The notes: generated by a model not told the origin, from the letters alone. 64,000 nt of DNA from an uncultured Erythrobacter sp. (GCA_947500645.1 CANMSD010000004.1:242420-306419); one strand, 5' to 3'. Positions 46,334-56,100 are shown, numbered from the stretch's first letter. A program made the numbers and translations.

Positions 46334-48238
46334 ATGAAACTCGGCTGCTGCTACTATCCGGAACACTGGCCTGAGGAAATATGGGCCGAGGATGCGCGTC
46401 ACATGATCGAAATGGGCCTGTCGCTGGTACGGATCGGTGAATTCGCTTGGAACCGGATTGAACCGGAACCCGGAAGCTACGATTGGGATTGGCTGGATCG
46501 CGCGATTGAGATGTTGGCTAGCGCGGGCCTCAAAATCATTCTCGGCACACCTACCGCTACCCCGCCCAAATGGCTGGTCGATCAAATGCCCGATATGGTC
46601 GCGATTGACCGCGAAGGCCGCCCGCGCGGCTTTGGGTCGCGCCGGCATTATTGCTTCTCGCACTTGGGCTATCGCGCTGAGAGCCGCCGCATCACCACGG
46701 CGATGGCGGAACGCTATGGCGAGCATCCGGCGATCACCATTTGGCAGACCGACAATGAATATGGCTGCCACGACACGGTTTTGAGCTTCTCAGATGCCGC
46801 CGCCACGCGATTTCGCGAGTGGCTGGCCGCGCGATATGGAGACGTAGATACGCTCAACGCTGCCTGGGGAAATGTCTTCTGGAGCATGGAATATAGCAGC
46901 TTTGACGAGATCGATCCGCCCAACCTCACTGTGACCGAAGCTAATCCGGCACATTGGCTCGATTATCGCCGCTTCGCCTCGGATGAAGTCGCGAGCTTCA
47001 ACCGCGAGCAGGTCGACATCATCCGCGCGCACTCCCCCGGGCGCAATATCACACATAATTTCATGGGCTTCTTTACCGAGTTCGACCACCATACCACCGG
47101 CGCCGACCTCGATATCGCCACTTGGGACAGTTACCCGCTTGGTTTCCTCGAACAATTCTGGTTCAGCGAAGACGAAAAGCGCGAATTTCTGCGCCAAGGC
47201 CACCCCGATATCGCCGCCTTTCACCACGATCTGTATCGCGGCTGCACGGGCGGGCGCTGGGGCGTAATGGAGCAGCAACCTGGCCCGGTGAACTGGGCGC
47301 GCTTCAACCCCGCGCCGCTGCCCGGAATGGTGGCGCTATGGACGCTGGAGGCGATGGCGCATGGGGCGGAATTCACCAGCTACTTCCGCTGGCGGCAGGC
47401 CCCATTTGCGCAGGAGCAAATGCACGCTGGCCTGCTGAGGCCCGACAGCGAGGAAGCGCCAGCAGCCGACGAAGTGAGAGAGGCTGCGCGCGTGATTGCG
47501 GATATTGGCCCACAAGAGGCCATGCGCGCGCCCGTCGCTTTGCTGTTCTCTTACGAGGCGGCGTGGGCGTGCGGCATCCAGCCGCAGGGAAAGAGCTTCC
47601 GCTATCTGGAGCTGGTGTACGAGCATTACTCAGCGTTGCGCCGTGCTGGAATCGACGTCGATATCGTCTCGCCAGCCGCAGACCTGACGGACTACCAATT
47701 AGTCGTCATCCCGACCCTGCCGATTGTGCCCGATGGCTTCGCGGAGAAGCTGGCGGCGCTTGATTGCCCCATGCTGATCGGCCCGCGCTCCGGCAGCAAA
47801 ACCGAGAATTTCTGCATTCCAGACAATCTGGCGCCCGGCGCATTGCAGGAGCTGTTCGCGCTCAAAGTCACCCGCGCCGAAAGCATTCGCGATGGTGTGA
47901 GCGAGCCGGGTGATGGCTTTGAAATCGCCCGCTGGCGCGAAGATATTACCAGCGATCTAGAGCCTGAATTTGCCGATCCCGATGGCACCGGCGTAGTCTA
48001 TAAGCAAGGTGGCCGCCGCTATGTCTCCGTCTGGCCGGATCGCGCATTACTGGATCAGCTCGTCGCGCGCATGGCGAGCGAAGCGGGTGTTGCTCTTGCA
48101 GTCCTGCCAGAAGGCTTGCGCACCCGCCGCAGCGCCTCACATATCTTTGCGTTCAATTATTCCAACAAACCTGTGGTCTGGCCCGAAACCGGCGCAGAAA
48201 TCGCGCCCGCAGGCTTTGCGATCGCTCGCCGCGCATGA
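46334..48238 (+). CDS. Beta-galactosidase, glycoside hydrolase family 42
   Basis: A 634-residue GH42 enzyme. The acid/base residue is Glu142 in WQTDNEYG and the nucleophile is Glu313 in MEQQPGPVNW, matching the spacing of the well-studied Thermus enzyme. The catalytic barrel is residues 1-390, followed by the trimerisation domain and a C-terminal beta domain. It cleaves terminal galactose from small galactosides. It has no signal peptide, so it acts on imported sugars. First gene of a run of four on the plus strand, facing the symporter on the minus strand. Confidence 0.92.
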   Translation: MKLGCCYYPEHWPEEIWAEDARHMIEMGLSLVRIGEFAWNRIEPEPGSYDWDWLDRAIEMLASAGLKIILGTPTATPPKWLVDQMPDMVAIDREGRPRGFGSRRHYCFSHLGYRAESRRITTAMAERYGEHPAITIWQTDNEYGCHDTVLSFSDAAATRFREWLAARYGDVDTLNAAWGNVFWSMEYSSFDEIDPPNLTVTEANPAHWLDYRRFASDEVASFNREQVDIIRAHSPGRNITHNFMGFFTEFDHHTTGADLDIATWDSYPLGFLEQFWFSEDEKREFLRQGHPDIAAFHHDLYRGCTGGRWGVMEQQPGPVNWARFNPAPLPGMVALWTLEAMAHGAEFTSYFRWRQAPFAQEQMHAGLLRPDSEEAPAADEVREAARVIADIGPQEAMRAPVALLFSYEAAWACGIQPQGKSFRYLELVYEHYSALRRAGIDVDIVSPAADLTDYQLVVIPTLPIVPDGFAEKLAALDCPMLIGPRSGSKTENFCIPDNLAPGALQELFALKVTRAESIRDGVSEPGDGFEIARWREDITSDLEPEFADPDGTGVVYKQGGRRYVSVWPDRALLDQLVARMASEAGVALAVLPEGLRTRRSASHIFAFNYSNKPVVWPETGAEIAPAGFAIARRA

Positions 48239-48277
48239 TCACTTGCCATTCCGACGCCGCGCAGACATGAGCCAGCC

Positions 48278-49357
48278 ATGAGCGACAAACGCAGATACGC
48301 GATCATCGGATGCGGCATGATGGGCCGCGAGCATATGCAGAACTTGGCGCTGGTTTCCGGCGCGGAGCTGGTCGCGATTGCCGATCCCGATGTGGGATCA
48401 CGAAGCGCCGCAGAAGCTCTGGCGAGCGAGCTTGGCCAAACCATCACCTGCTATGATGACAATGCCGCAATGCTGCGCGAGGCGCGGCCCGACGCCGTCA
48501 TCATCGCATCGCCCAATTTCACGCATTACGACGTCGTTGCGCCGGTCATGAAGGCGGGCTGCGCGGTGCTGCTCGAAAAGCCGATGTGCACCAGCGTCGA
48601 TGATGCCGAGGCGCTGGCCAAAGCCGCGCGCGATTACGAAGGTCTTTTTTGGGTTGGCCTTGAGTACCGCTACATGCCGCCGATCACGCGCTTTATCGAG
48701 CGGGTTCATGCTGGCGAAGTGGGCGATATCAAGATGCTTGCCATTCGCGAGCATCGCTTTCCCTTCCTCGAAAAAGTCAGCGATTGGAACCGTTTCAACC
48801 GTAACACCGGCGGCACGCTGGTGGAGAAATGCTGTCACTTCTTCGACCTGATGCGGCACATCCTGCGCGATGAGCCCGTGCGTGTGTTTGCCAGCGGCGC
48901 TCAGAACGTAAACCACCTTGATGAAACATATGGCGGCGAGACGCCGGACATTATCGACAATGCCTTTGTCATGGTGGACTTCGCAGGCGGTGCGCGCGCC
49001 GTGCTGGACCTGTGTATGTTCGCCGAGGGGGCTGAACAGCAGGAAGAAATCAGCGCGATCGGACCCATCGGCAAGATGGAAGTGAAGCTGCCGCGCGGCC
49101 AAGTGATCTGGTCTCCGCGTGACAAGTCTGGCCCGCACCGCGAGACTGTCGAAACCCCAGCCGATGCCCTGGCCGCTGGCGATCACCACGGAGCGACATA
49201 CTATCAGCTGCGCGATTTTCACGACGCCCTGCTCAGCGGCGGCGATCCGCTGATTACGGCCCGCGATGGCTATCGCTCGGTTGTCATCGGCGCTGCTGCT
49301 CAGCAAAGCATCGCCACCGGCCAGCCGGTCGAACTCAACTTCTCAGACAAAGGTTAG
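48278..49357 (+). CDS. Gfo/Idh/MocA-family oxidoreductase
   Basis: A 359-residue NAD(P)-dependent dehydrogenase of the Gfo/Idh/MocA family. The Rossmann motif is IIGCGMMGREHMQN and the signature EKPMCTSVDDAEAL holds the catalytic lysine-proline. Such enzymes oxidise sugars, inositols or their derivatives. It lies 40 bases after the beta-galactosidase, 4 bases before the aldo/keto reductase. Likely oxidises a sugar released by the GH42 enzyme. Confidence 0.9.
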   Translation: MSDKRRYAIIGCGMMGREHMQNLALVSGAELVAIADPDVGSRSAAEALASELGQTITCYDDNAAMLREARPDAVIIASPNFTHYDVVAPVMKAGCAVLLEKPMCTSVDDAEALAKAARDYEGLFWVGLEYRYMPPITRFIERVHAGEVGDIKMLAIREHRFPFLEKVSDWNRFNRNTGGTLVEKCCHFFDLMRHILRDEPVRVFASGAQNVNHLDETYGGETPDIIDNAFVMVDFAGGARAVLDLCMFAEGAEQQEEISAIGPIGKMEVKLPRGQVIWSPRDKSGPHRETVETPADALAAGDHHGATYYQLRDFHDALLSGGDPLITARDGYRSVVIGAAAQQSIATGQPVELNFSDKG

Positions 49358-49360
49358 ACT

Positions 49361-50314
49361 ATGCCGAAAATCATGCCCCCAATCGGCTTTGGCCTTTGGA
49401 AAATCCCGCGCGAAGACACCGCCGCAACCGTCGTTGAAGCGATCCGCGCAGGCTATCGCCATTTCGACAGCGCGGCGGATTACGGCAATGAAATCGAGAC
49501 CGGCCAAGGCATTGCGCAGGCTATCTCTGAAGGTCTGGTGACCCGCGATGAGCTGTGGATCACCTCAAAGCTGTGGAACACATTCCACGCGCCCGAACAT
49601 GTCGAGGAAGCCTGCCGCAAGTCACTGAGTGATCTTGGCGTTGAGCAGCTTGACCTCTATCTGATCCACTTCCCGATTGCGCTGGAATATGTGCCAATTG
49701 CGACGCGATATCCGCCCGAATGGGTGCATGATCCCGCCGCAAACACTGGCATGAAACTCGCCAAGGTTCCGCTGCACGCGACATGGGCGGCGATGGAGGC
49801 TCTGGTCGATAAAGGTCTCGTGAAGCAAATCGGCGTTTGCAATTACAACACCGGCCTGATCCATGATTTGATGAGCTATGCCCGGATCGCGCCAGCGATG
49901 CTGCAAGTGGAATCGCATCCGTTCCTGACGCAGGAAAAGCTGATCCGCTGCGCGGGCGCTTACGGCATTCCCATCACGGCCTTTTCCCCGCTCGGCGCGC
50001 AAAGCTATTTCGAGCTCGACATGGCAAAAAAAGAAGAAAGCGTGCTCGGCTCTGCTCCCGTGATGGTGGCGGCTCAAGCTCATGGCAAAACGGCCGCGCA
50101 AGTGGTACTGCGCTGGGGCGTGCAACGCGGCACGGCGGTGATCCCAAAGACCACCAAGCCGGAGCGGATGCGCGAGAACCTGGGCATTGATGATTTTGAA
50201 CTGAGCCAGGTTGAGATGGCCGCGATCAGCGCGCTCAATCAAGATCGCCGGTTCAACGATCCCGGCCTATTCGCCGAGGCGGCGTTCGGCACATTCCACC
50301 CGATTTACGATTGA
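49361..50314 (+). CDS. Aldo/keto reductase
   Basis: A 317-residue NADPH-dependent aldose-reductase-type barrel. The catalytic tetrad is visible: Asp and Tyr in FDSAADYGNE, Lys in TSKLWNT and His in LIHFPI. The C terminus has VIPKTTKPERMREN, the NADPH-binding loop. It reduces an aldose or carbonyl to the alcohol. It follows the Gfo/Idh enzyme directly and could form an oxidation-reduction pair in sugar interconversion. Confidence 0.9.
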   Translation: MPKIMPPIGFGLWKIPREDTAATVVEAIRAGYRHFDSAADYGNEIETGQGIAQAISEGLVTRDELWITSKLWNTFHAPEHVEEACRKSLSDLGVEQLDLYLIHFPIALEYVPIATRYPPEWVHDPAANTGMKLAKVPLHATWAAMEALVDKGLVKQIGVCNYNTGLIHDLMSYARIAPAMLQVESHPFLTQEKLIRCAGAYGIPITAFSPLGAQSYFELDMAKKEESVLGSAPVMVAAQAHGKTAAQVVLRWGVQRGTAVIPKTTKPERMRENLGIDDFELSQVEMAAISALNQDRRFNDPGLFAEAAFGTFHPIYD

Positions 50315-50322
50315 GCGGCGCG

Positions 50323-51240
50323 ATGAGTGACACCCCCGAATTCCCAGCCATCATCACCGGCGGCGGCGATCTAGGCGTGTTCATCGGCGCGAATAAGCCG
50401 GCGGTCGATGCGGCGCTGGATCATGCTGGCGCCCTGCTGTTTCGCGGGTTCAATGTGCCTGATCCCCTCGCCTTCGATGCGGCGATTGAAGCGTATGGCG
50501 AGGTGGGTTTCACCTACGAGGATTCGCTCTCCAATGCGGTGCGCACCAATGTGACGCCGCGCGTCTTCACCGCCAATGAAGCGCCGCCAGAGACTGAGAT
50601 TTTCCTGCATCATGAGATGGCGCAAACCCCGCTGTTCCCAGCGAAACTGTTCTTCTATTGTGAGATTGCGGCGGAAAGCGGCGGGGCAACGCCGCTGTGC
50701 CGGTCTGACTGGGTACTCGATCAATTGCGCGCCGCCAATCCGGAATTCGTCGCGCGCGTCGAGGCCGAGGGCGTGCGCTACACCAATGTAATGCCGGGCC
50801 GCGACGATGCAGGCTCTGGCCAAGGGCGCAGCTGGCGCAGCACGCTGAGCGTGGCCGACCAGGCGGGCGCAGAGGCGCGGCTGTCAGACCTCGGCTATTC
50901 GTGGGAATGGCTGGAGGATGAAAGCCTGCGCGTCACCACGGCGGCACTGCCCGCGGTGCGCGAGCTCGCTGGTGGCGGCACCAGCTTTTTCAACCAGCTG
51001 ATCGCCGCGTTCAGAGGCTGGGCCGACAGCCGCAATGATCCCAACCGTACGATTACCTTTGGCGGTGGAGAGCCGATCACTCCCGAGGACATGGCCGATG
51101 CGATCCGCATTGCGGATGATCTCACTCATGATCTGGCGTGGCAGGCAGGCGATGTCGCTTTGCTCGACAATTTTCAGGTGATGCACGGGCGGCGGCCGTT
51201 CGCGGGCAAGCGCCGGGTGCTCGCCTCTCTGATCGCCTAG
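50323..51240 (+). CDS. TauD/TfdA-type Fe(II)/2-oxoglutarate dioxygenase
   Basis: A 305-residue dioxygenase. The metal site fits HHEMAQTPLFP (His and acidic residue) and the distal His in NFQVMHGRRPF, with the following arginine pair as the 2-oxoglutarate clamp. It hydroxylates a small organic substrate. I prefer the ATG at 50323; a TTG four codons upstream is possible. The gene closes the sugar run, and its stop overlaps the stop of the convergent SSS symporter. The connection to galactoside use is unexplained. Confidence 0.87.
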   Translation: MSDTPEFPAIITGGGDLGVFIGANKPAVDAALDHAGALLFRGFNVPDPLAFDAAIEAYGEVGFTYEDSLSNAVRTNVTPRVFTANEAPPETEIFLHHEMAQTPLFPAKLFFYCEIAAESGGATPLCRSDWVLDQLRAANPEFVARVEAEGVRYTNVMPGRDDAGSGQGRSWRSTLSVADQAGAEARLSDLGYSWEWLEDESLRVTTAALPAVRELAGGGTSFFNQLIAAFRGWADSRNDPNRTITFGGGEPITPEDMADAIRIADDLTHDLAWQAGDVALLDNFQVMHGRRPFAGKRRVLASLIA

Positions 51241-52940
51241 GCAGGCGCGTGCCGCGCCGCCATTGTCCACACCGCGACATTCGATACGACTAAAGCGCCG
51301 AGCAGCGCGGCGAAAATTGTGCCCATCCCGCTCTCCGATGCAAGCCCCAATGGCGAGAACAGCAAATAGGTTGCAACCACGCAGCTAAACAGCGTCACCG
51401 CCAGCGGCTTTGCAAAGCGCCACGGCGTCATATCGACCTGTTCCTTGCGGGTGAATTGCCATGCCTCTGCGCGCGGACGCAGCCAGCCGCAGGCCAGCAT
51501 GATGCCAACCTCAATCCAGAACAGCACCGCATAAAGGTGGATGAAGTGCAGCGTGATCACATCATCAAACACGAAGCGGATGAGCCCGTAAGTGACGACG
51601 TGGAAGATGATCACCAGCTTCGCGCCCAGCGCGGGCACCCGAGATGTGAATAGGCCGACGATCACGATCACCACGGTCGGGATGTTGTAGAAGCCGGTGA
51701 AGACCCGGATGATCTGCCACAGCCCCTCAGGCGAAAAATAGAGCAGCGGCGCGACCACGAAAGAGAACAGCGCAATCACTAGGCTGGCGATCTTCGCGAC
51801 CCGCACCAATTCTGCATCACTCGCCTCCCCGCCGCGCGCGGGCGCATAGACGTCCAAGGCGAACAGGGTCGCGGCAGAATTGAGCAGCGAATTGAAAGAA
51901 CTGAACACCGCGCCCAGCAGCACCGCGAGGAAGAAGCCGGACAGATAGACCGGCAGGACGTCGCGGATTAGCCGCGGGTAGGCCTCATCAATTGTGCCCA
52001 GCCCAGGGCCATAAAGGTGGAATGCGATGACGCCGGGGATCATCATCATAAACGGCACCAGGATCTTGAAAAAGCCAGAGAGCAATACGCCTTTCTGTCC
52101 CTCGGCGAGGCTCTGCGCGCCGAGCGTGCGCTGGATCACATATTGATTGGTGCACCAGTAAAAGAGGTTGGCGAAGATCATGCCGGTGAAAACCGTGCCG
52201 AACGGCGTTGGATCATCCGCCGCGCCAATCGCGTTCAGTTTCTCCGGATTTTGGGTGGTGATCTGGGCCAGGCCATCGCCAAAGCTGCCGCCGCCCAGCG
52301 CGATCAAGCCAAACACTGGCACCAACACTCCGATGATCAGCAATCCTACACCGTTCAGCGTATCGGAGATCGCCACCGCGCGCAGCCCTCCGAATATTGC
52401 ATAGACCGCGCCGGTGACGCCGATCGCAATCACCGTCATCACCAATGCTGGGAAGTACGCGAGGCCAGTGAGCGCGGGCACGTCGAACAACAGCAGCACC
52501 GCGACCGAGCCGGAATAGAGCACGCTCGGGATCGTCACGAGGCCGTATCCAAGCATGAACAGCACCACCGACATACGACGAACCACTGGATCGAACCGGT
52601 CGTTCAAGAATTGCGGCAGGGTCGTGAAAGCGCCCGCGAGATATTTGGGTAGGAATATCAGCGCCATCGCAATGGTCGCGACCGCCGCCGTCACCTCCCA
52701 GCCCATGCTCGACATGTTGTAGCCATAGGCGGAGCCGTTGAGCCCGATCAGCTGCTCTGCGGAAAGATTGGTGAGCAGTAGGGAGCCTGCGATAAAGGTC
52801 GCGCCCAGCCCGCGTCCCGCGAGGAAATAGCCGTCTTTGGTATCGGCAGTCCCCCGTGTTTTCAGCCAGCTGATCCACCCGACCAGCGCCATAAAGAACA
52901 CGCAGCTGAGCGCGGTGAAGAGCAAATTTCCTGAACTCAC
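51237..52940 (-). CDS. SSS-family sodium:solute symporter (vSGLT-like)
   Basis: A 567-residue transporter with about 14 hydrophobic helices. The first inner part, NLSAEQLIGLNGSAYGYNMS, and the later VIQRTLGAQSLAEGQKG are typical of sodium-coupled galactose and glucose symporters. It likely imports the sugar handled by the neighbouring beta-galactosidase operon, although the two are on opposite strands. Its start overlaps the stop of the BciA-like gene (52937-52940) that precedes it on the minus strand. Confidence 0.9.
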   Translation of the reverse strand: MSSGNLLFTALSCVFFMALVGWISWLKTRGTADTKDGYFLAGRGLGATFIAGSLLLTNLSAEQLIGLNGSAYGYNMSSMGWEVTAAVATIAMALIFLPKYLAGAFTTLPQFLNDRFDPVVRRMSVVLFMLGYGLVTIPSVLYSGSVAVLLLFDVPALTGLAYFPALVMTVIAIGVTGAVYAIFGGLRAVAISDTLNGVGLLIIGVLVPVFGLIALGGGSFGDGLAQITTQNPEKLNAIGAADDPTPFGTVFTGMIFANLFYWCTNQYVIQRTLGAQSLAEGQKGVLLSGFFKILVPFMMMIPGVIAFHLYGPGLGTIDEAYPRLIRDVLPVYLSGFFLAVLLGAVFSSFNSLLNSAATLFALDVYAPARGGEASDAELVRVAKIASLVIALFSFVVAPLLYFSPEGLWQIIRVFTGFYNIPTVVIVIVGLFTSRVPALGAKLVIIFHVVTYGLIRFVFDDVITLHFIHLYAVLFWIEVGIMLACGWLRPRAEAWQFTRKEQVDMTPWRFAKPLAVTLFSCVVATYLLFSPLGLASESGMGTIFAALLGALVVSNVAVWTMAARHAPA

Positions 52941-53908
52941 TCGGCGGTTTCCAGCAATTTGGCATAGTGATCGCGCAGGGTGTCTTCGCCGAATTCAGGG
53001 GTCATATCAGGATCATATTGGCCGGTTTCCTCGTCCAGCACCAGCATGCTTTCCGTCGCATAATAGCGCGCGATCCGGGCGTATTCAGCTTTTTCCGCGC
53101 ACCAACTCGACCAACGCTCCCCAAGGGCAAACAGGCCCGCAAACACGCTCATCATGCCAACCGGCACGCGCCGCACCTTGACCTCGCGGCCGAGCAAGTC
53201 GCTAAGCATGGCGGCTTGGTCGAGCGGGCCAATCGCGGGCCCCGGCCCGCCGATCGGGAGGATGCGGTTGTGGCGCTCAGTGTCTGAGATGCAACCGGCG
53301 ATAAAGCGCGCAAGGTTGGCGTCGCTGATCGGCTTGCAGCGGGTCAGCTCGCCATTGCCGAACACCATAAACGGCTTGCCCTTTTGAACACCTTTGACCT
53401 GACCGGATAAGGACTTGAAGAAGGCGGTTGGCCGGACGATTGAATAGGTGAGGCCTGACGCAGCAAGCTCTGCCTCGAACTTCAGCTTTGCACGTTGAAA
53501 TGCGAGAAGCGGCTTTTGCACGCAGATGGCCGACAGCAAGATGAAGTGCTCCACCCCAGCGGCCTTCGCGGCTGCAACGGCATTTGAATTGGCCTGATAA
53601 TCGATTGCGTCGGCATCCTTGGCAGTGCCACTGCGCGAGGCGAGGCAGGAGATGACCGCATCGAACGGCTCGCCTTGGAGAAGATCACGCTCAATCGAGG
53701 CAGGGTCAGCGACATCGCCAAAGCGGCATTCAGCGTTGGCGCGCGCCAAGTCTACTGCCGCCTGTTCGCCGGAGGACGACCGCCGCAAAGCGGCCACCGT
53801 CGCATGGCCATCATCCAGCAAAGCGCGCACCACAGCGCGGCCAATCGTGCCGCTCGCGCCCAGCACCAGGACACGCTTTGCCGTCAAATCCGCTGCATTC
53901 CCGCCCAT
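52937..53908 (-). CDS. bciA: BciA-like 3,8-divinyl chlorophyllide 8-vinyl reductase / NAD(P)-binding protein
   Basis: A 323-residue short-chain-dehydrogenase-like protein. The Rossmann loop is VLVLGASGTIGRAVV. Motifs shared with BciA/DVR are RPTAFFKSLSGQ, a CKPIS block, LPIGGPGPA and the late RYYATESMLVLDEETGQYD. BciA reduces the C8 vinyl group of divinyl (proto)chlorophyllide in bacteriochlorophyll synthesis. No other photosynthesis gene is visible, and it is coupled to a sugar symporter gene. It may be a paralogue with another role. The start at 53908 fits the family; the frame extends 51 codons upstream with no such support. Confidence 0.72.
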   Translation of the reverse strand: MGGNAADLTAKRVLVLGASGTIGRAVVRALLDDGHATVAALRRSSSGEQAAVDLARANAECRFGDVADPASIERDLLQGEPFDAVISCLASRSGTAKDADAIDYQANSNAVAAAKAAGVEHFILLSAICVQKPLLAFQRAKLKFEAELAASGLTYSIVRPTAFFKSLSGQVKGVQKGKPFMVFGNGELTRCKPISDANLARFIAGCISDTERHNRILPIGGPGPAIGPLDQAAMLSDLLGREVKVRRVPVGMMSVFAGLFALGERWSSWCAEKAEYARIARYYATESMLVLDEETGQYDPDMTPEFGEDTLRDHYAKLLETAE

Positions 53909-54105
53909 CGCCCGCAACCCTAGCAAGGCCGGTCGGGCTGACAATCCCAGGACCGGCATTTCCTTGCCGAACGGCCTTTCTTTGCCGCGAGGAGGCAGGC
54001 ACTTCTTCAATACGCTTTCCATAAACCTCTGAAGAAATGAAGAAAGCAAGCCGGTGCACACGCGATTCGAGCGATTGGCATAAGCGTTGCTTACCCTAGT
54101 CTTCG

Positions 54106-55323
54106 ATGTCGACAGCCAATAAAGCAGAAGCCCAGGACGACTTATCCGCTTCGCGAAAGCGGGTCATGTTCTATCTCCCGGTGGTCACCCCGTGGTGGTT
54201 TACAAACGTCGTGGTTCATTTGATCCGTACGATGGCGCGCGCGCATGATGTGCATGTCCTCATCGCGCCGCTTTGGCGCAGCACCGGGATTGGCGAAGAG
54301 CAAGTCGACCTGATCGCAGATATGGGTCATGTCTTTTGGCACTTGCTCGACGGACCCGACCATCCTGTCCTCCGCTCGGACGCAAGCGATCAAGACGATC
54401 TGTTCGACTTGGTCGATGCTATCGATCCCCAACTGGTTCTGTGCCGCAGCGCCGATATCGCGACCCCAGCGCGTTTTCCGGGCGTTGTCCGCTACATTAT
54501 GGAAGGGGCAGCTCCTCCGCTACGCACGGCGGCAAACTGGGTATATCTGGCCCCTACGCTGTTCGACTATGGTGTGATGCCTCAGCTTTCAGAGGAGCAG
54601 GCAGCAAAACTTGATGAGCTGGCGGCACCTCTTTGGGCAGAAATGCACGCACAGATCGACTGGCCTTCGAAAGAGAATTGGCTCGCGCAAACTGGCCTGC
54701 GGTCCGACAAATGCATCATCGGTCTGCCGCTCGAATATGAGCATGAGGAGAATTTCTTCGGCCAGCATCATCGCTATCCAAACAATGCTGAGATGATTGC
54801 AGGCATTGCAGCGAAGCTCGGTAATGATCACGTGCTGGCTGTCACCAACCATCCGTTGAACGAGCTTTATAGTGACAATCGCGCGGTCGAACAGGCGATA
54901 GTCGCTAGCGCAGGCAAAGCAGCCCTTCTCGACAGCAGCGAGGTCCCGGGCGATGCGACCTTGGCGCTCAGCAAGCATTGCGATGGCATGGTTGTCGGCA
55001 ACTCCAAAAGCTGGTCCGCCTGCGCAGCCTTAGGCACGCCGATTGCCCGGCTCTCCGACTTTGCGACAGGCACCTGGGTGAACGCCAAGAACGATGTGGC
55101 TGATCTGCTCACAGCAGTCGGCCAGAACGCCGCCACTCCGCCCGATCCCGCACAAGGAAAGCGCTGGTTCGCTTTTCACCTCGCCAACAACGCCTTCGAT
55201 CCGACCGATCCCGCGCTCAATGCCGATGACTTGATCGCGCGAATGTCTACGCCCGTCGATCCCGTTCGTTGGGAGCCAGCCCTCTCTCGCTACCGCGCGC
55301 GGCAATGGGAGGTTGCGGCGTGA
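54106..55323 (+). CDS. Glycosyltransferase-like protein of a surface-glycan set
   Basis: A 405-residue protein with two Rossmann-like halves, as in GT-B glycosyltransferases and capsule synthesis proteins. The N-terminal half starts VMFYLPVVTPWWFTNVVVHLIRTMARAHDV and contains a phosphate-loop-like RSADIATPARFPGVV; the C-terminal half has VLAVTNHPLNELY and NSKSWSACAALGTP, a donor-sugar-type region. It precedes a CMP-sugar synthetase and a HAD gene, so it likely adds or arranges a CMP-activated sugar. No close family name could be assigned. Divergent from bciA. Confidence 0.55.
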   Translation: MSTANKAEAQDDLSASRKRVMFYLPVVTPWWFTNVVVHLIRTMARAHDVHVLIAPLWRSTGIGEEQVDLIADMGHVFWHLLDGPDHPVLRSDASDQDDLFDLVDAIDPQLVLCRSADIATPARFPGVVRYIMEGAAPPLRTAANWVYLAPTLFDYGVMPQLSEEQAAKLDELAAPLWAEMHAQIDWPSKENWLAQTGLRSDKCIIGLPLEYEHEENFFGQHHRYPNNAEMIAGIAAKLGNDHVLAVTNHPLNELYSDNRAVEQAIVASAGKAALLDSSEVPGDATLALSKHCDGMVVGNSKSWSACAALGTPIARLSDFATGTWVNAKNDVADLLTAVGQNAATPPDPAQGKRWFAFHLANNAFDPTDPALNADDLIARMSTPVDPVRWEPALSRYRARQWEVAA

Positions 55324-55350
55324 TCACACGCTTCGACAAATGTGCCGCGC

Positions 55351-56100
55351 ATGTATGACCTTGCCGTCATAGTGCCTGCGCGTCGCGGCAGTTCGCGAAT
55401 TGCCGAAAAGTGCCTGCTGCCGTTCGGCGACCAGGCGACACTGATCGAGTGGAAACTCGCGCAACTAACCAAAGTGATCGACCCACAGCGGGTCTACCTG
55501 TCTAGCGAAGACGAGGAATTCCTGGCGCTTGGCGACCGCTTCGGCGTCTCGAAACATGAGCGCGCGCGCCACCTCGCCGTGGATCATATCGCCCCGTTTC
55601 GCGATGTGATCACCGGGATCGTGCGCGAGATACCACACGAACATATCGCCTGGGCGACAGCGGTTTGCCCGCTGATGGCACCGCAGGAATATTGCGATGC
55701 ATTTCGCACCTATCACGAACAAGTCATCTACGGCGCGCATGATTCTTTGCTCGGTGTAAACCCAGCACAAGATTACTTTTGGTCACGCAAGGGCGCGCTC
55801 AACTATGAGGCGAGCCGCAATCACACGATTTCGCAAGAGCTGCCCGAGTGGTTCAAAGTCACCAACAGCCTCTACATGGCACCGCGCTCACTGATCCTGG
55901 AGTGCGAGTATTTCCTCGGCGATGACCCGGTGCTCCAACTGCTATCAAAACTGGCCGGCGTCGATATCGACTACATTGAGGACTATCGCATCGCGAAGGC
56001 GCTTTACGCCGTCTATCGCGAAGACGGTCTCGATACGGTCACCCCTTCAACTCTGACAGATTGGGCAGACAATGACCCAGAATTCCCCATCGCAATATAA
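55351..56100 (+). CDS. Acylneuraminate cytidylyltransferase family (CMP-sugar synthetase)
   Basis: A 249-residue nucleotidyltransferase that starts YDLAVIVPARRGSSRI, the CTP-binding loop of CMP-NeuAc and CMP-Kdo synthetases, followed by ERARHLAVDH and WATAVCPLM. It would activate a nonulosonic-acid type sugar for transfer to a surface glycan. The start at 55351 (MYDLAV) gives the normal N terminus; a GTG three codons upstream is also open. Its end overlaps the HAD gene start by 29 bases. Which sugar is activated cannot be told. Confidence 0.78.
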   Translation: MYDLAVIVPARRGSSRIAEKCLLPFGDQATLIEWKLAQLTKVIDPQRVYLSSEDEEFLALGDRFGVSKHERARHLAVDHIAPFRDVITGIVREIPHEHIAWATAVCPLMAPQEYCDAFRTYHEQVIYGAHDSLLGVNPAQDYFWSRKGALNYEASRNHTISQELPEWFKVTNSLYMAPRSLILECEYFLGDDPVLQLLSKLAGVDIDYIEDYRIAKALYAVYREDGLDTVTPSTLTDWADNDPEFPIAI

